A stretch of 64,000 bases of DNA from Hypericibacter adhaerens (lineage in GTDB: Bacteria > Pseudomonadota > Alphaproteobacteria > Dongiales > Dongiaceae). Below are positions 1 through 8,322 of the stretch, one piece after another. Where the stretch lies: the NCBI RefSeq assembly GCF_008728835.1, contig NZ_CP042582.1:1922001-1986000 (forward strand). Direction: 5' to 3'. The notes beneath the pieces were generated by a model, which made no database searches, was not told the origin of the DNA, and saw nothing but the letters and a program-made list of their open reading frames with translations. The position numbers and the translations under genes are program-made. Within the stretch, counting starts at the first letter, position 1. The number at the start of each line of letters is the position of its first letter.

Positions 1-782
1 ATCGAAGCGAGCAGGGCCGCGGTATAGGGATGGCGGGGGTTCGTGAAGACCGCTTCGGTCGGGCCTTCCTCGACGATCCGCCCGAGATACATGACGGCCA
101 CGCGCCGGCAGAGATGCCGGATCACGCCCAGATCGTGCGAGATGAAGATCAGTGCCAGATGCCGCTCGGCGCAGAGCTGCGTCAGCAGGTTGAGGATCTG
201 GGCCTGGATCGAGACGTCGAGCGCCGAGACCGCCTCGTCGGCGATCAGGAGCTCGGGCCCCACGGCCAGCGCGCGGGCGATACCGACGCGTTGGCATTGG
301 CCGCCGGAAAGAGCGGCCGGTCGGCGCGCGGCCAGGTCGGGCGACAGGCCCACGCTCTGCATCAGCGCCGCCAGCCGTTGCGGGATCTCGCCGGGGGCGC
401 AGAGACGATGGACACGGAACACCTCGGCGAGGGTCTCGCCGATGGTCAGCCGCGGATTGAGCGCCGCGAAGGGGTCCTGGAAGATCATCTGCGCCCGGCG
501 GCGGAAGCGCGTGAGCCGCGCGGGGTCGAGGGCGGCGAGATCGGTCCCGCCGAACCGCACGCTTCCGGCGCGCGGCTCCACCAGCCGCAGCATGGCGCGT
601 CCGAGCGTGCTCTTGCCGCAGCCGCTCTCGCCGACCAGCCCCAGGGTCTCGCCGGGAGCGACCGACAGCGAGACGCCGTTGACCGCATGGGTCACGCGCG
701 CGCCCGCGGGATTGAACAGCGCGCCGAGCCCGCCCTCGCGGAACTCGACGGTCAGGGCGTCGGTCTCCAGGAGCGCCGTCAT
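1..782 (-). CDS. Dipeptide/oligopeptide ABC transporter ATPase, DppF/OppF type (3' end cut off)
   Basis: Second nucleotide-binding subunit of a peptide importer; it would hydrolyse ATP at the cytoplasmic face of the membrane. Translation from the ATG at 782 shows Walker A GESGCGKST (residues 51-59), signature LSGGQCQR (about 158-165, with an unusual Cys where Gln-Arg/Gln-Gln is common) and Walker B LLIADEAVSALD (about 178-189). The last residues visible (HPYTAALLAS) are the start of the oligopeptide-ATPase C-terminal extension, so roughly 60 residues lie beyond base 1. The start overlaps the stop of the upstream ATPase (ATGA at 779-782), so the two are translationally coupled and are the last two genes of the operon in view. 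Confidence 0.93.
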   Translation of the reverse strand, partial: MTALLETDALTVEFREGGLGALFNPAGARVTHAVNGVSLSVAPGETLGLVGESGCGKSTLGRAMLRLVEPRAGSVRFGGTDLAALDPARLTRFRRRAQMIFQDPFAALNPRLTIGETLAEVFRVHRLCAPGEIPQRLAALMQSVGLSPDLAARRPAALSGGQCQRVGIARALAVGPELLIADEAVSALDVSIQAQILNLLTQLCAERHLALIFISHDLGVIRHLCRRVAVMYLGRIVEEGPTEAVFTNPRHPYTAALLAS

Positions 783-1780
783 GCGCGCCCTCCGGCCGGG
801 CCCGCATAGAGCTCCTCCCAGCGCAGGCAGGCGGTGACGCGATTTCCCGCGGCCGCGGCCAGCGTGGGCGTGGTGGCCTCGCAGGCGGGGCGGCTGTGCC
901 TGCAGCGCGGATGGAACCGGCAGCCCGCCGGCAGTTGCGACAAAGTGGGCGGCTGGCCTTCGATCGAGGGCAGGAGCCGGCCCACGGGCACCTGCTCGGG
1001 ACGCGAGCGCATCAGCGCCTCGGTATAGGGATGCAGGGGCCGGCGCAGCAGGTCGGCCTTGCGGGCGCGCTCGACGATCCGTCCGGCATACATGACGGCC
1101 ACGCTCTCGCAGGTCTGCGCCACCACGCCGAGGTCGTGCGTGATGAGGATGATGGCGAGCCCCGTGCGGTCGCGCAGGTCGAGCAGCAAGCGCAGGATCT
1201 GGGCCTGCACCGTGACGTCGAGCGCCGTGGTCGGCTCGTCGGCGATGAGGAGCTTGGGCCGGCAGGCGAGCGCCGCCGCGATCATGGCGCGCTGGCGCAT
1301 GCCGCCGCTGAACTGGTGGGCATAGGCGTCGAGCTGGCGGGCGGGATCCGGAAAGCCCACCTGGCGCAGCAGCTCCGCGGCCTGCGCGCGCGCCGCCTTC
1401 CTGCTCATGGGCTCGTGAGAGCGGATGGCTTCGGCGATCTGCTCGCCGATGGTCATGACCGGGTCCAGATGCGAGGAGGGATTCTGGAAGATCATCGCCA
1501 TCTGCGGGCCGCGCAACGCGCGCATCTGCGCTTCGGGGAGCCCTGCGATGTCGCGGCCCTCGAACAGCACCTTGCCGCCGGCGATGCGCGCCTGTCGGCC
1601 GGGGAGCAGGCGCATCAGCGCGCGGCAGGTCATGGATTTGCCGGAGCCGCTTTCGCCCACCAGCCCCATGACCTCGCCGGCCCGGAGCACGAAGGAGACC
1701 CGGTCCACGGGCCGCAGCCGGTTGCCCCGGGTCTCGATCTCGACCGTGAGGTCCTGGGCCTCGATCAGCGCCGCGGTCAT
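779..1780 (-). CDS. Dipeptide/oligopeptide ABC transporter ATPase, DppD/OppD type
   Basis: First ATPase subunit of the peptide importer, 333 residues. Walker A GESGSGKSM (42-50), signature FSGGMRQR, Walker B LLIADEPTTALD, and the C-terminal cysteine-rich oligopeptide/dipeptide motif with C-x5-C-x6-C spacing (CRFHPRCRHSRPACE), which in this family can carry an Fe-S cluster. The start at 1780 was chosen because the homologous N-terminus MTAALIEA begins there and it overlaps the permease stop (1777-1779) by ATGA-type coupling; a longer open frame upstream would run inside the permease gene. Walker A ends in Met rather than Thr after Ser, a mild deviation. Confidence 0.94.
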   Translation of the reverse strand: MTAALIEAQDLTVEIETRGNRLRPVDRVSFVLRAGEVMGLVGESGSGKSMTCRALMRLLPGRQARIAGGKVLFEGRDIAGLPEAQMRALRGPQMAMIFQNPSSHLDPVMTIGEQIAEAIRSHEPMSRKAARAQAAELLRQVGFPDPARQLDAYAHQFSGGMRQRAMIAAALACRPKLLIADEPTTALDVTVQAQILRLLLDLRDRTGLAIILITHDLGVVAQTCESVAVMYAGRIVERARKADLLRRPLHPYTEALMRSRPEQVPVGRLLPSIEGQPPTLSQLPAGCRFHPRCRHSRPACEATTPTLAAAAGNRVTACLRWEELYAGPAGGRA

Positions 1781-2640
1781 TCGCGGATTCCCAACGTCTC
1801 CGCCAGCCCGTCGGCCAGCAGGCTGAAGCCCAGGGCAAGCGTCACGATGGCAAGCCCGGGGAAGAAGCTGATCCACCAGGCCGTGGCCAGGAAGGTCTGG
1901 CCCTCGGCGATCATCACGCCCCATTCGGCCGCGGGCGGCTGCACGCCCAGCCCCAGATAGGAGAGCGACGAGCCCAGCAGGATCGTCAGCACCACGTCGG
2001 ACATGGAGAACACCACCGCCGGCAGCACGGCGTTGGGCAGGATATGGCGCGCCATGATGCGGCGGCGGCTATAGCCCAGATTGCGCGCCGCCAGCACGAA
2101 GTCGCTATGCTTCAGCACCAGGGTCTGGCTGCGGATCAGGCGCGCATAGCTGACCCATCCGACCAGCGCCACGGCGATGAAGAAGCTGGCGAGGCCGGCC
2201 CCCAGCACCGAGATGATCGCGATCACCAGTACGAAGAAGGGAAAGGAGATGGTGATGTCGAGGAGGCGCATCAGCAGCGTGTCGACGAGGCCGCCGAAAT
2301 AGCCCGCGACCAGCCCGATGGCGCTGCCGAGGATGAAGGGCACGATCACGCCGAGCAGGCCCATGGCGAGATCGAAGCGCGCGCCCCAGATGATGCGGCT
2401 CAGCACGTCGCGGCCGAAATTGTCGGTGCCGAGCCAGTGGGCCCAGCCCGGATGGCGCAGCGTCTGCTCCAGGTCCTGGGCGATGGGGTCGTAGGGCGCC
2501 ACCAGCGGTGCCGCGAGGGCGAGGAAGAGCCAGGCGAGCGAGATCGCGGCGCCCAGCTTCAGCGCCGCGGGTGCGGCCAGGCCTTGGGCAGCGAGGCGAA
2601 AGGGGAGGGTGGCGGCGCGATGGGCCGGCGTCAGGGTCAT
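1777..2640 (-). CDS. Dipeptide ABC transporter permease, DppC type
   Basis: Inner-membrane permease of 287 residues with a long cytoplasmic N-terminus, a first membrane helix (SLAWLFLALAAPLVAPYDPI), then the BPD_transp_1 core with five further helices. The EAA loop that docks on the ATPase is readable as ARNLGYSRRRIMARHILPN. The PYDP motif after helix 1 is typical of DppC/OppC. It overlaps the DppB-like gene upstream by 4 bases (2637-2640) and the DppD-like ATPase downstream by 4 bases, so the four genes form one tightly coupled transcription unit. Confidence 0.94.
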   Translation of the reverse strand: MTLTPAHRAATLPFRLAAQGLAAPAALKLGAAISLAWLFLALAAPLVAPYDPIAQDLEQTLRHPGWAHWLGTDNFGRDVLSRIIWGARFDLAMGLLGVIVPFILGSAIGLVAGYFGGLVDTLLMRLLDITISFPFFVLVIAIISVLGAGLASFFIAVALVGWVSYARLIRSQTLVLKHSDFVLAARNLGYSRRRIMARHILPNAVLPAVVFSMSDVVLTILLGSSLSYLGLGVQPPAAEWGVMIAEGQTFLATAWWISFFPGLAIVTLALGFSLLADGLAETLGIRE

Positions 2641-3575
2641 AGCTTGATCCGCGGATCGAGCGCCACCGTGACGATGTCGACGATGAAGTTGGTGAGGATC
2701 ACCGCCAGCGCGAAGGCCAGCGTCACCACCTGCACCACCAGATAGTCGCGGGCGAAGATCGAGCTCACCATCAGCGAGCCCAGGCCCGGCACCGAGAAGA
2801 CCTGCTCGACCACGACCGTGCCGCCGATGAGCCAGCCGATATTCACGCCCAGCAGCGTGATGGTCGGGATCAGCGAGTTGCGGAACACATGGCGGCGGAA
2901 GATCCTGGCTTCGGCGATTCCCCGCGAGCGGGCGGCCTTCACATAGTCCGCCTCCATCTCGACCAGGAGACTGGCACGCAGGTTGCGGATCAGCACCGGC
3001 GAAAGCGCGAGCGCAATCGTGAGCGAGGGCAGGAACAGGTGATGGAGATGCTCGAGCGGGGTCTCGCCGTAGCCCGAGACCGGAAAGAGGCCGAGCTCGA
3101 TGCTGAAGAGGATGATGAGCACGATGCCGAGCCAGAAGGCCGGCAGTCCCAGCCCCGCCGTGGAATAGACCCGGACCAGCTGATCGGGCAGCCGGCCGCG
3201 ATAGAGGGCGGCCAGCACCGCCAGCCCGATGGCGATGACCACCGAGAGCAGGATCGCATAGCCCAGCAGGAACAGGGTGGGGACGATCCGGCCGACCACC
3301 AGCTTCGGGATGCCGACCTTGAAGATGATCGACTTGCCGAACTCGCCGGCGGCCAGGTTCTTCAGGAAATAGAGATATTGCAGGGCCAGCGGCTGGTCGA
3401 GGCCGTACTGGGCGCGGGTGGCCTCGATCACCGAGGCGGTCGCGCGGGTGCCGAGCAGGACCCGGACCGGGTCGCCCGGAATCGAATGCACGAGCAGGAA
3501 GCTGATCAGGCTCACGCCCAGCAGCACCGGCACCAGCTGCAGGGGACGCCAGAGGATGAAGCGGTATCGGCCCAT
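2637..3575 (-). CDS. Dipeptide ABC transporter permease, DppB type
   Basis: Inner-membrane permease of 312 residues. N-terminal helix (LQLVPVLLGVSLISFLLVHSIPGDPV) with the PGDP motif of DppB/OppB proteins, a periplasmic domain, then five helices with the EAA loop KAARSRGIAEARIFRRHVFRNS-type segment. The C-terminus ends in DPRIKL, also typical. It follows the binding-protein gene after a 154-base gap that contains a strong hairpin. Confidence 0.94.
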   Translation of the reverse strand: MGRYRFILWRPLQLVPVLLGVSLISFLLVHSIPGDPVRVLLGTRATASVIEATRAQYGLDQPLALQYLYFLKNLAAGEFGKSIIFKVGIPKLVVGRIVPTLFLLGYAILLSVVIAIGLAVLAALYRGRLPDQLVRVYSTAGLGLPAFWLGIVLIILFSIELGLFPVSGYGETPLEHLHHLFLPSLTIALALSPVLIRNLRASLLVEMEADYVKAARSRGIAEARIFRRHVFRNSLIPTITLLGVNIGWLIGGTVVVEQVFSVPGLGSLMVSSIFARDYLVVQVVTLAFALAVILTNFIVDIVTVALDPRIKL

Positions 3576-3681
3576 GGGCTCGTGAAGCTGTCCGGTGACG
3601 GGCGGCGGTCGGGTTCAGGCGGCAATCCTATCGGCCTTCCCGGCCGCGCTCCAGACGGCGCGACCCCGGCCGGGCAACGAA

Positions 3682-3711
3682 GAGGGCGGCGCCCCTGGGG
3701 ACGCCGCCCTC
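3682..3711 (-). terminator. Intercistronic hairpin between binding-protein and permease genes
   Basis: Perfect 10-bp inverted repeat (GAGGGCGGCG at 3682-3691 and CGCCGCCCTC at 3702-3711) with a 10-base loop, 19 bases after the stop of the binding-protein gene. There is no real T-run after it on the minus strand, so it is more likely a partial attenuator or mRNA-stabilising hairpin that keeps binding-protein transcript above permease transcript than a full terminator. Confidence 0.6.
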
Positions 3712-3729
3712 CCACGCCCTCAGCCCCGC

Positions 3730-5253
3730 TCAATTGACGATGTCGGCCGTTTCCAGCATGTAGCGGCCGAGCGGGTTCTGGACGAACCCCTTCACGTTCG
3801 ACCGCGACGCATTGCGGAACGGGCTGTAATAGAGGTCGATCCAATGCACGTCGTCCTTCGCGATGCGCTGGATCTCGTAATACATCTGCTTGCGCTTCTC
3901 GGGGTTCTGCTCGACCGCGGCCTTGTTGACCAGGTCGCTCACGACCGGGTTCTTGTAGTTGGTGTAGTAGGACCGGTTCTCGGGATCGCCCGAGACGCAG
4001 AACTGGGCCTTCTCGTCCGGGTCGAACACGTCGTTGACCCACCACATCACGCCGATGTCGTAGTCGCCGTTGACCAGCGCGTCCCACTGCTGGCCGCCCT
4101 CCATCTTGTTCAGATTGACCGTGACGCCGATCTTGGCGAGCTGGTCCTTCACCAGCACGCCGATCTGGTCGTGCGCCGTGTCGCCGGCGACCAGCGCGAA
4201 GCTGAGGGTCAGGTCCTTCACGCCCTGCTCCTCGAGGATCTTCTTCGCCTTCTCGGGATCGTACGGATAGTTGGGGTTGGCGGGGTTGTAGTCCATGCCG
4301 TCGAGCGGGAAGAAGGAGTTGGCGGGCGTGCCGAAGCCCTGGGTGACGACGTCGACGATCGCCTTCTGGTCGATGGCCATGTTCAAGGCCTGGCGCACCA
4401 GCTTGTTGTCGAGCGGCTTGTGCGCATGGTTGACCAGGATGTGGTCCATGCGCGTCGACTTGTCGAGCTGGACCTGGATGTTCTTGTCGGCCTGCAGCTC
4501 CTTGATCTGGTTCCAGGGCACGAAGGTCGCGGCATCGACCTCGCCGGCTTTGAGCTTGAGCATGCGGGTGTTGTCGTTGGGCACATAGATCCACTCGATG
4601 CCGTCGAGCTTGGGCAGGCCCTTTTCCCAGTAGAGCGGGTTACGGGCGAGGATGATGCTGTCGCCGCGCTTCCATTCCTTCAGCACGAAGGCGCCGGAGC
4701 CGACCGGCTTCTCGCCGAAGGCCTCGCCCTCGGCCTTGACCGCATGCTCGGGCAGGATCGAGGCCGCGAACATGGCGAGCGTCGACATGAGGGGCGCGCT
4801 GGGGCCCTTGAGCCTCAGCACCACCGTGCGGTCGTCCGGCGCCTCGGCCTTGTCGATCGGCGAGAACATCGAGCGCAGCACCGACTTCTCGTCGTCGCGG
4901 GCCCGCAGCAGGCTGAACACCACGTCGCTGGCGAGGACCGGCGTGCCGTCCGAGAATTTCGCCTCGCGCAGATGGAAGGTATAGACGGTGCCGTCGGGCG
5001 AGATATCCCATGTCTCGGCGAGATCGGGCTCGATCCCGGTCGCGTCCGCATTGGCGCGCACCAGCGTGGAATAGAACTGGTTGAAGACCCAGATATCGGG
5101 CGCCAGGATGGTGTAGATCGGATCGAAGGTGGTGCTGTCCTGCTCGCGCGCGATCTTGAGCACGCCCCCGGCCCAGGCCTGGGCCGCGGCGAAGACCAGT
5201 GCTGCCGCGACCAGCAGGGCCGGCAGCAGGCGCCGTGGCTTGTCGAATGTCAT
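3730..5253 (-). CDS. Periplasmic peptide-binding protein, SBP family 5 (DppA/OppA-like)
   Basis: Extracellular solute-binding protein of 507 residues, the specificity component of the transporter. Sec signal peptide: charged start MTFDKPRRLLP, hydrophobic stretch (ALLVAAALVFAAA), probable AWA cleavage site near residue 28. Family 5 features are visible: the early EQDSTTFDPIYTILAPD segment, WDISPDGTVYTFHLREAKFSDGTPV, and YYTNYKNPVV near the C-terminus. Ribosome-binding site GGGGAGG lies about 10 bases before the ATG. It starts 52 bases after the stop of an upstream iminopeptidase-like gene, suggesting shared transcription and that the imported ligand is related to what that hydrolase cuts. Confidence 0.94.
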   Translation of the reverse strand: MTFDKPRRLLPALLVAAALVFAAAQAWAGGVLKIAREQDSTTFDPIYTILAPDIWVFNQFYSTLVRANADATGIEPDLAETWDISPDGTVYTFHLREAKFSDGTPVLASDVVFSLLRARDDEKSVLRSMFSPIDKAEAPDDRTVVLRLKGPSAPLMSTLAMFAASILPEHAVKAEGEAFGEKPVGSGAFVLKEWKRGDSIILARNPLYWEKGLPKLDGIEWIYVPNDNTRMLKLKAGEVDAATFVPWNQIKELQADKNIQVQLDKSTRMDHILVNHAHKPLDNKLVRQALNMAIDQKAIVDVVTQGFGTPANSFFPLDGMDYNPANPNYPYDPEKAKKILEEQGVKDLTLSFALVAGDTAHDQIGVLVKDQLAKIGVTVNLNKMEGGQQWDALVNGDYDIGVMWWVNDVFDPDEKAQFCVSGDPENRSYYTNYKNPVVSDLVNKAAVEQNPEKRKQMYYEIQRIAKDDVHWIDLYYSPFRNASRSNVKGFVQNPLGRYMLETADIVN

Positions 5254-5305
5254 GATGCGGAATCCTCCCCGTCTCTGGGCCGCCCCTTGATGGAGCGGTT
5301 CGTCT

Positions 5306-6220
5306 TCAGCCGCCCCGATGCCGATCGAGGAAGCTCCTGAGTGTCGCGATATAGTCGGTCGGCTCCTCGAAGAACGGCATGTGCGAGCTGTTCTTGAAGA
5401 TCCTGAGCGTCGGCTTCTTGAGCCGGCGGGCGATGCGCGCGGCGCTGTCGGGCGTCAGTTCGTCGTGATGGCCGCAGAGCACCAGGCAGGGCTGCTCGAT
5501 GCGCGGCAGGTCGGCGAGCCGGTCCCAGTCCTTGAGATTGCCGATGCAGGTAAACTCGTTCGGCCCCCACATGGTGCCGTAGATGTCCATGTTGATGCCG
5601 TCGAGCGAACGCATCAGCGCCGGCGGCCAATGGTCGAGGCGGCAGACATGGCGGTAGTTCAGGATCTGGAGGGCGCCCTGGTATTCCGGGTGGTCGGTCG
5701 TTCCCTCGGCCTCGTGGCGCGCCATCATGGCGACCGTCTCGGCCCCGAGCGCGCCGCGCAGCCGCTGGAGGTCCAGCAGGTGCAACGGCACCTCGGCGGT
5801 GCCGTTGGCGCAGACGAAGCTCTTGGCGCCTTCGGGGTGGGTCAGCAGATATTCGAAGCCGAGCCAGGTGCCCCAGGACTGGCCCAGCAGATGGACCCGT
5901 CCGAGGCCCAGCGTCCGGCGCAGCGTCTCCACCTCCCCGACATAGCGGCCGATGGTCCAGAGGCCCTTGTCCTTGGGCTTGTCGGACCGGCCGGTGCCGA
6001 GCTGGTCGTGGACCACCACGCGATAGCCATGGTCGGCCATGACGCTGTGGGTCTCGCGCACATAGTCGCAAGGCAGGCCCGGCCCGCCATTGAGGCAGAA
6101 CAGCACCTCGGGCCCCCGCCCGTAGCTGTAGACCTGGACCTCGTAGCCGTCGATCCTGACCCGGAAAGTCTCATCCGGCGGACGGGCGTCGGCAGGAAGC
6201 GGCGGGTCGAGCAGGGCCAT
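5306..6220 (-). CDS. Proline iminopeptidase-family alpha/beta hydrolase (second copy)
   Basis: Cytoplasmic S33-type alpha/beta hydrolase, 304 residues from the ATG at 6220 (an in-frame ATG at 6277 would add 19 residues with no homology to the paralogue). The oxyanion-loop motif LNGGPG, the nucleophile elbow GQSWGTW, an acid residue in GHHDELTP and the C-terminal histidine in NSSHMPFFEEP are all present, as in proline iminopeptidases, although HGGPG is usual where LNGGPG is seen here. It is clearly paralogous along its length to the gene at 7258-8142. It lies between a LuxR-type regulator and the peptide transporter. The true substrate may be an N-terminal prolyl peptide or another small amide. 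Confidence 0.88.
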   Translation of the reverse strand: MALLDPPLPADARPPDETFRVRIDGYEVQVYSYGRGPEVLFCLNGGPGLPCDYVRETHSVMADHGYRVVVHDQLGTGRSDKPKDKGLWTIGRYVGEVETLRRTLGLGRVHLLGQSWGTWLGFEYLLTHPEGAKSFVCANGTAEVPLHLLDLQRLRGALGAETVAMMARHEAEGTTDHPEYQGALQILNYRHVCRLDHWPPALMRSLDGINMDIYGTMWGPNEFTCIGNLKDWDRLADLPRIEQPCLVLCGHHDELTPDSAARIARRLKKPTLRIFKNSSHMPFFEEPTDYIATLRSFLDRHRGG

Positions 6221-6310
6221 GGGGCGGTTCCAGGTCTGAAAAGGGGGTAGGGCGCGGAAAGAACCGCGCCGGCCCATTCCAGGCTAGGAGCCGCGACAGG
6301 ACGGGGACAA

Positions 6311-6326
6311 CTAGCAGAACTGATAG
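6311..6326. promoter_or_regulatory. Candidate lux-box-like operator
   Basis: Imperfect inverted repeat CTAGCAG-AA-CTGATAG (one mismatch between the 7-bp arms) in the 154-base gap between the LuxR-type gene and the second iminopeptidase gene, about 90 bases upstream of the latter's ATG. Its size and CTnnCAG/CTGnnAG pattern resemble lux boxes bound by LuxR-type regulators. This is a by-eye match, not a scored one. Confidence 0.45.
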
Positions 6327-6374
6327 GGGACATGCGGTCTCGCCCCGGAAACGGGGAAGACCGGTGCTGGCGCC

Positions 6375-7241
6375 TTAGAGCCCCGCGCCCAGAAGCCGGT
6401 AATGCGCGGCGCGGGCGATCGCCTGGGCGCGGTTCTGGGCACCCAGCTTGTGCTGGGCGTTGTTGAGATGCAGGCAGATGGTGGCCGGGGCGCGGTCGAG
6501 GATCTCGGCGATGTCCTCGGCCGTCTTGCCGCGCGCCGCCCAGCGCAGGCATTCGATCTCGCGCGGGCTGAGCGACACCGCGTGGCAGCGCCGCGTCTCC
6601 TCGTCGAAGCTGCGCAGGGCCGCTTCGTGCATGAAATGCGCCAGATAGGCGAAGGTCGCGAGCTCGCGGCGCGCGAAACGCTCGAACCCGTCCTCGGCGT
6701 CGATCCGGATGGCGGTGACCGTGGCCAGGCTGCCATCGCGCGAATGGATCGGCACCGTGGCCCCGCAGCTCAGGCGCGTGTCCTTGAGATAGGCGATCAC
6801 CGGCTGGTGCTCGCGCGTCAGCGGCCGCTCCAGCAGATGATCGTTGCTGCCCGTGAAGGACCAGAGGAAGGGCAGGTTGGACTCGATGCAGGTCTGCTGC
6901 ACCGGGTCGATGCGGTAATAGCCCTGGTCGCACCAGAGCCCGGTGAAGTCGTTCGGTATGTTGCGGGCGTTGAGCAGGTTAGGGCGGATCATGCGCCCGT
7001 CATGCGCGACCGGCACGGGCGCATAATCGTATATGATCGAGGAGAAGCCGAGCGGAGCCACGGCTTCGAGCAGCAGATCGAGACAGCGCTCGAGACTTTC
7101 GGCGCCGCCAATCCGCTCGGAGAAACTGTCGATCACGTCGCGCAGCGCACGAAGCTCCCTCTGCTTCGCGGCGCCTCTCCGCCATCGGCTGCCGGGCGCC
7201 TTCACCCGCCAACAATAGGGCCCGCCGCCCGCGGTGGTCAA
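6375..7241 (-). CDS. LuxR-type transcriptional regulator without luxI (plant-signal 'solo' type)
   Basis: N-terminal autoinducer-binding domain (about residues 40-200) and C-terminal GerE/LuxR helix-turn-helix (SLSPREIECLRWAARGKTAEDIAEIL, then HLNNAQHKLGAQNRAQAIARA). Aligning on the conserved DPV and PF-x-W, the TraR-numbered pocket residues read Phe at 57, Trp at 61, Asp 70, Pro 71, Trp 85 and the later Gly. Tyr61-to-Trp is the hallmark of the OryR/XccR/PsoR/PipR group that senses plant-derived compounds rather than acyl-homoserine lactones. No luxI is in the window. The start is uncertain: TTG at 7241 (288 aa) or GTG at 7205 or 7136; none has a strong ribosome-binding site. It begins 16 bases after an iminopeptidase-like gene and is probably cotranscribed with it. 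Confidence 0.9.
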   Translation of the reverse strand: MTTAGGGPYCWRVKAPGSRWRRGAAKQRELRALRDVIDSFSERIGGAESLERCLDLLLEAVAPLGFSSIIYDYAPVPVAHDGRMIRPNLLNARNIPNDFTGLWCDQGYYRIDPVQQTCIESNLPFLWSFTGSNDHLLERPLTREHQPVIAYLKDTRLSCGATVPIHSRDGSLATVTAIRIDAEDGFERFARRELATFAYLAHFMHEAALRSFDEETRRCHAVSLSPREIECLRWAARGKTAEDIAEILDRAPATICLHLNNAQHKLGAQNRAQAIARAAHYRLLGAGL

Positions 7242-7257
7242 ACCCGCCGGCGCCGCT

Positions 7258-8142
7258 TCAGCCGCGATGCTGCCCGAGAAAGGCCGAGACCCGCGCCAGA
7301 TAGGCCGCCGGCTCCTCGTACATCGGCATATGCGAGCTGTTGGGGAACACGGTCAGCTCGGCATCGGGCAGCGCCTGCTTCATGCGCATGGCGCAGGCCG
7401 GGCCCAACTCGTCGAAATGGCCGGTCAGGATCAGGCAGGGCCGGGTGATCCGGTGCAGGTCCGGGATCCGGTTCCAGTCCTTGAGATTGCCGATATAGAG
7501 GAACTCGTTAGGCCCCTGCATGGTGCCGTAGGGCCCCATGTTCCAGTCGCCGAGCGAGAGGGAGACCGGTTCGGGCCAGTGCTGCAGCCGGCAGACATGG
7601 CGGTAATTGAGGATCGTGACGGCCGCCTGATATTCGGGATGGTCGATCGTTCCGTCGGCCTCGTGATGCTGCATCATGGCGACGGTCTCGGGCCCCAGCG
7701 CCGCGCGCAGCCGGTTCAGCTCGCCAACCAGATGCGGCATGTCTCCGCAGGTGTTGGAGAGGATAAAAGTCTTGATCGAGGCCGGGTGGGTGAGGGCGTA
7801 GTCGATCCCGAGCCAGCCGCCCCAGCTATGGCCGAGCAGATGCACCGGGCCGAGCCCCAGCGCCTGGCGCACCGTCTCCACCTCGGCGACATAGCGTGCC
7901 ATGGTCCAGAGCTTCGGGTCGGTCGGACGGTCGGAGGCGCCGCAACCGAGCTGGTCATAAGTGACGATCCGATAGCCCTGCTCGAGCAGGGGCAGCAGCG
8001 GCTCGCGCAGATAGAGCGAAGGCAACCCCGGCCCGCCATTCAGCAGGAACAGCACCTCGCTCCCGCTGCCGAAGCTGTAGGTCACCACCTCATACCCATC
8101 GACCTTGACCCGGCTCGAAGCGTCCGGTTTGCGGCTGGCCAT
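7258..8142 (-). CDS. Proline iminopeptidase-family alpha/beta hydrolase (first copy)
   Basis: S33-type alpha/beta hydrolase of 294 residues, paralogue of the gene at 5306-6220. LNGGPG oxyanion loop, nucleophile elbow GHSWGGW, acid in GHFDELGP and histidine in NSSHMPMYEEP are all present. The ATG at 8142 is preceded by a purine-rich AGGGGGGAG ribosome-binding site; longer frames upstream have no homology. It is the first gene of the minus-strand cluster and is followed by the LuxR-type gene. LuxR solos of plant-associated bacteria typically control an adjacent pip gene, so this pair fits that arrangement. Confidence 0.88.
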   Translation of the reverse strand: MASRKPDASSRVKVDGYEVVTYSFGSGSEVLFLLNGGPGLPSLYLREPLLPLLEQGYRIVTYDQLGCGASDRPTDPKLWTMARYVAEVETVRQALGLGPVHLLGHSWGGWLGIDYALTHPASIKTFILSNTCGDMPHLVGELNRLRAALGPETVAMMQHHEADGTIDHPEYQAAVTILNYRHVCRLQHWPEPVSLSLGDWNMGPYGTMQGPNEFLYIGNLKDWNRIPDLHRITRPCLILTGHFDELGPACAMRMKQALPDAELTVFPNSSHMPMYEEPAAYLARVSAFLGQHRG

Positions 8143-8322
8143 GCTCCCCCCTGTCCGGCGTCTTCTGGGGCAGGTTCGGCGCCCGGTGCGATTGCCCCCT
8201 GTTCGCGGGCGTAGAGCCTGGGGCGGCTTGTCGCGCCCGTCAAGGAAGCCATTGATTCGCGGCCGATCACGCCTGCGTTCCTGGCATTGCCGGAAGGCCC
8301 GGGCGGCACCAAATGAAAAGCC

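Noticed and set aside
6221-6277. Earlier start (ATG at 6277) for the second iminopeptidase
   Set aside because: The extra 19 residues have no counterpart in the paralogue and no ribosome-binding site; 6220 was preferred although its own site is weak.
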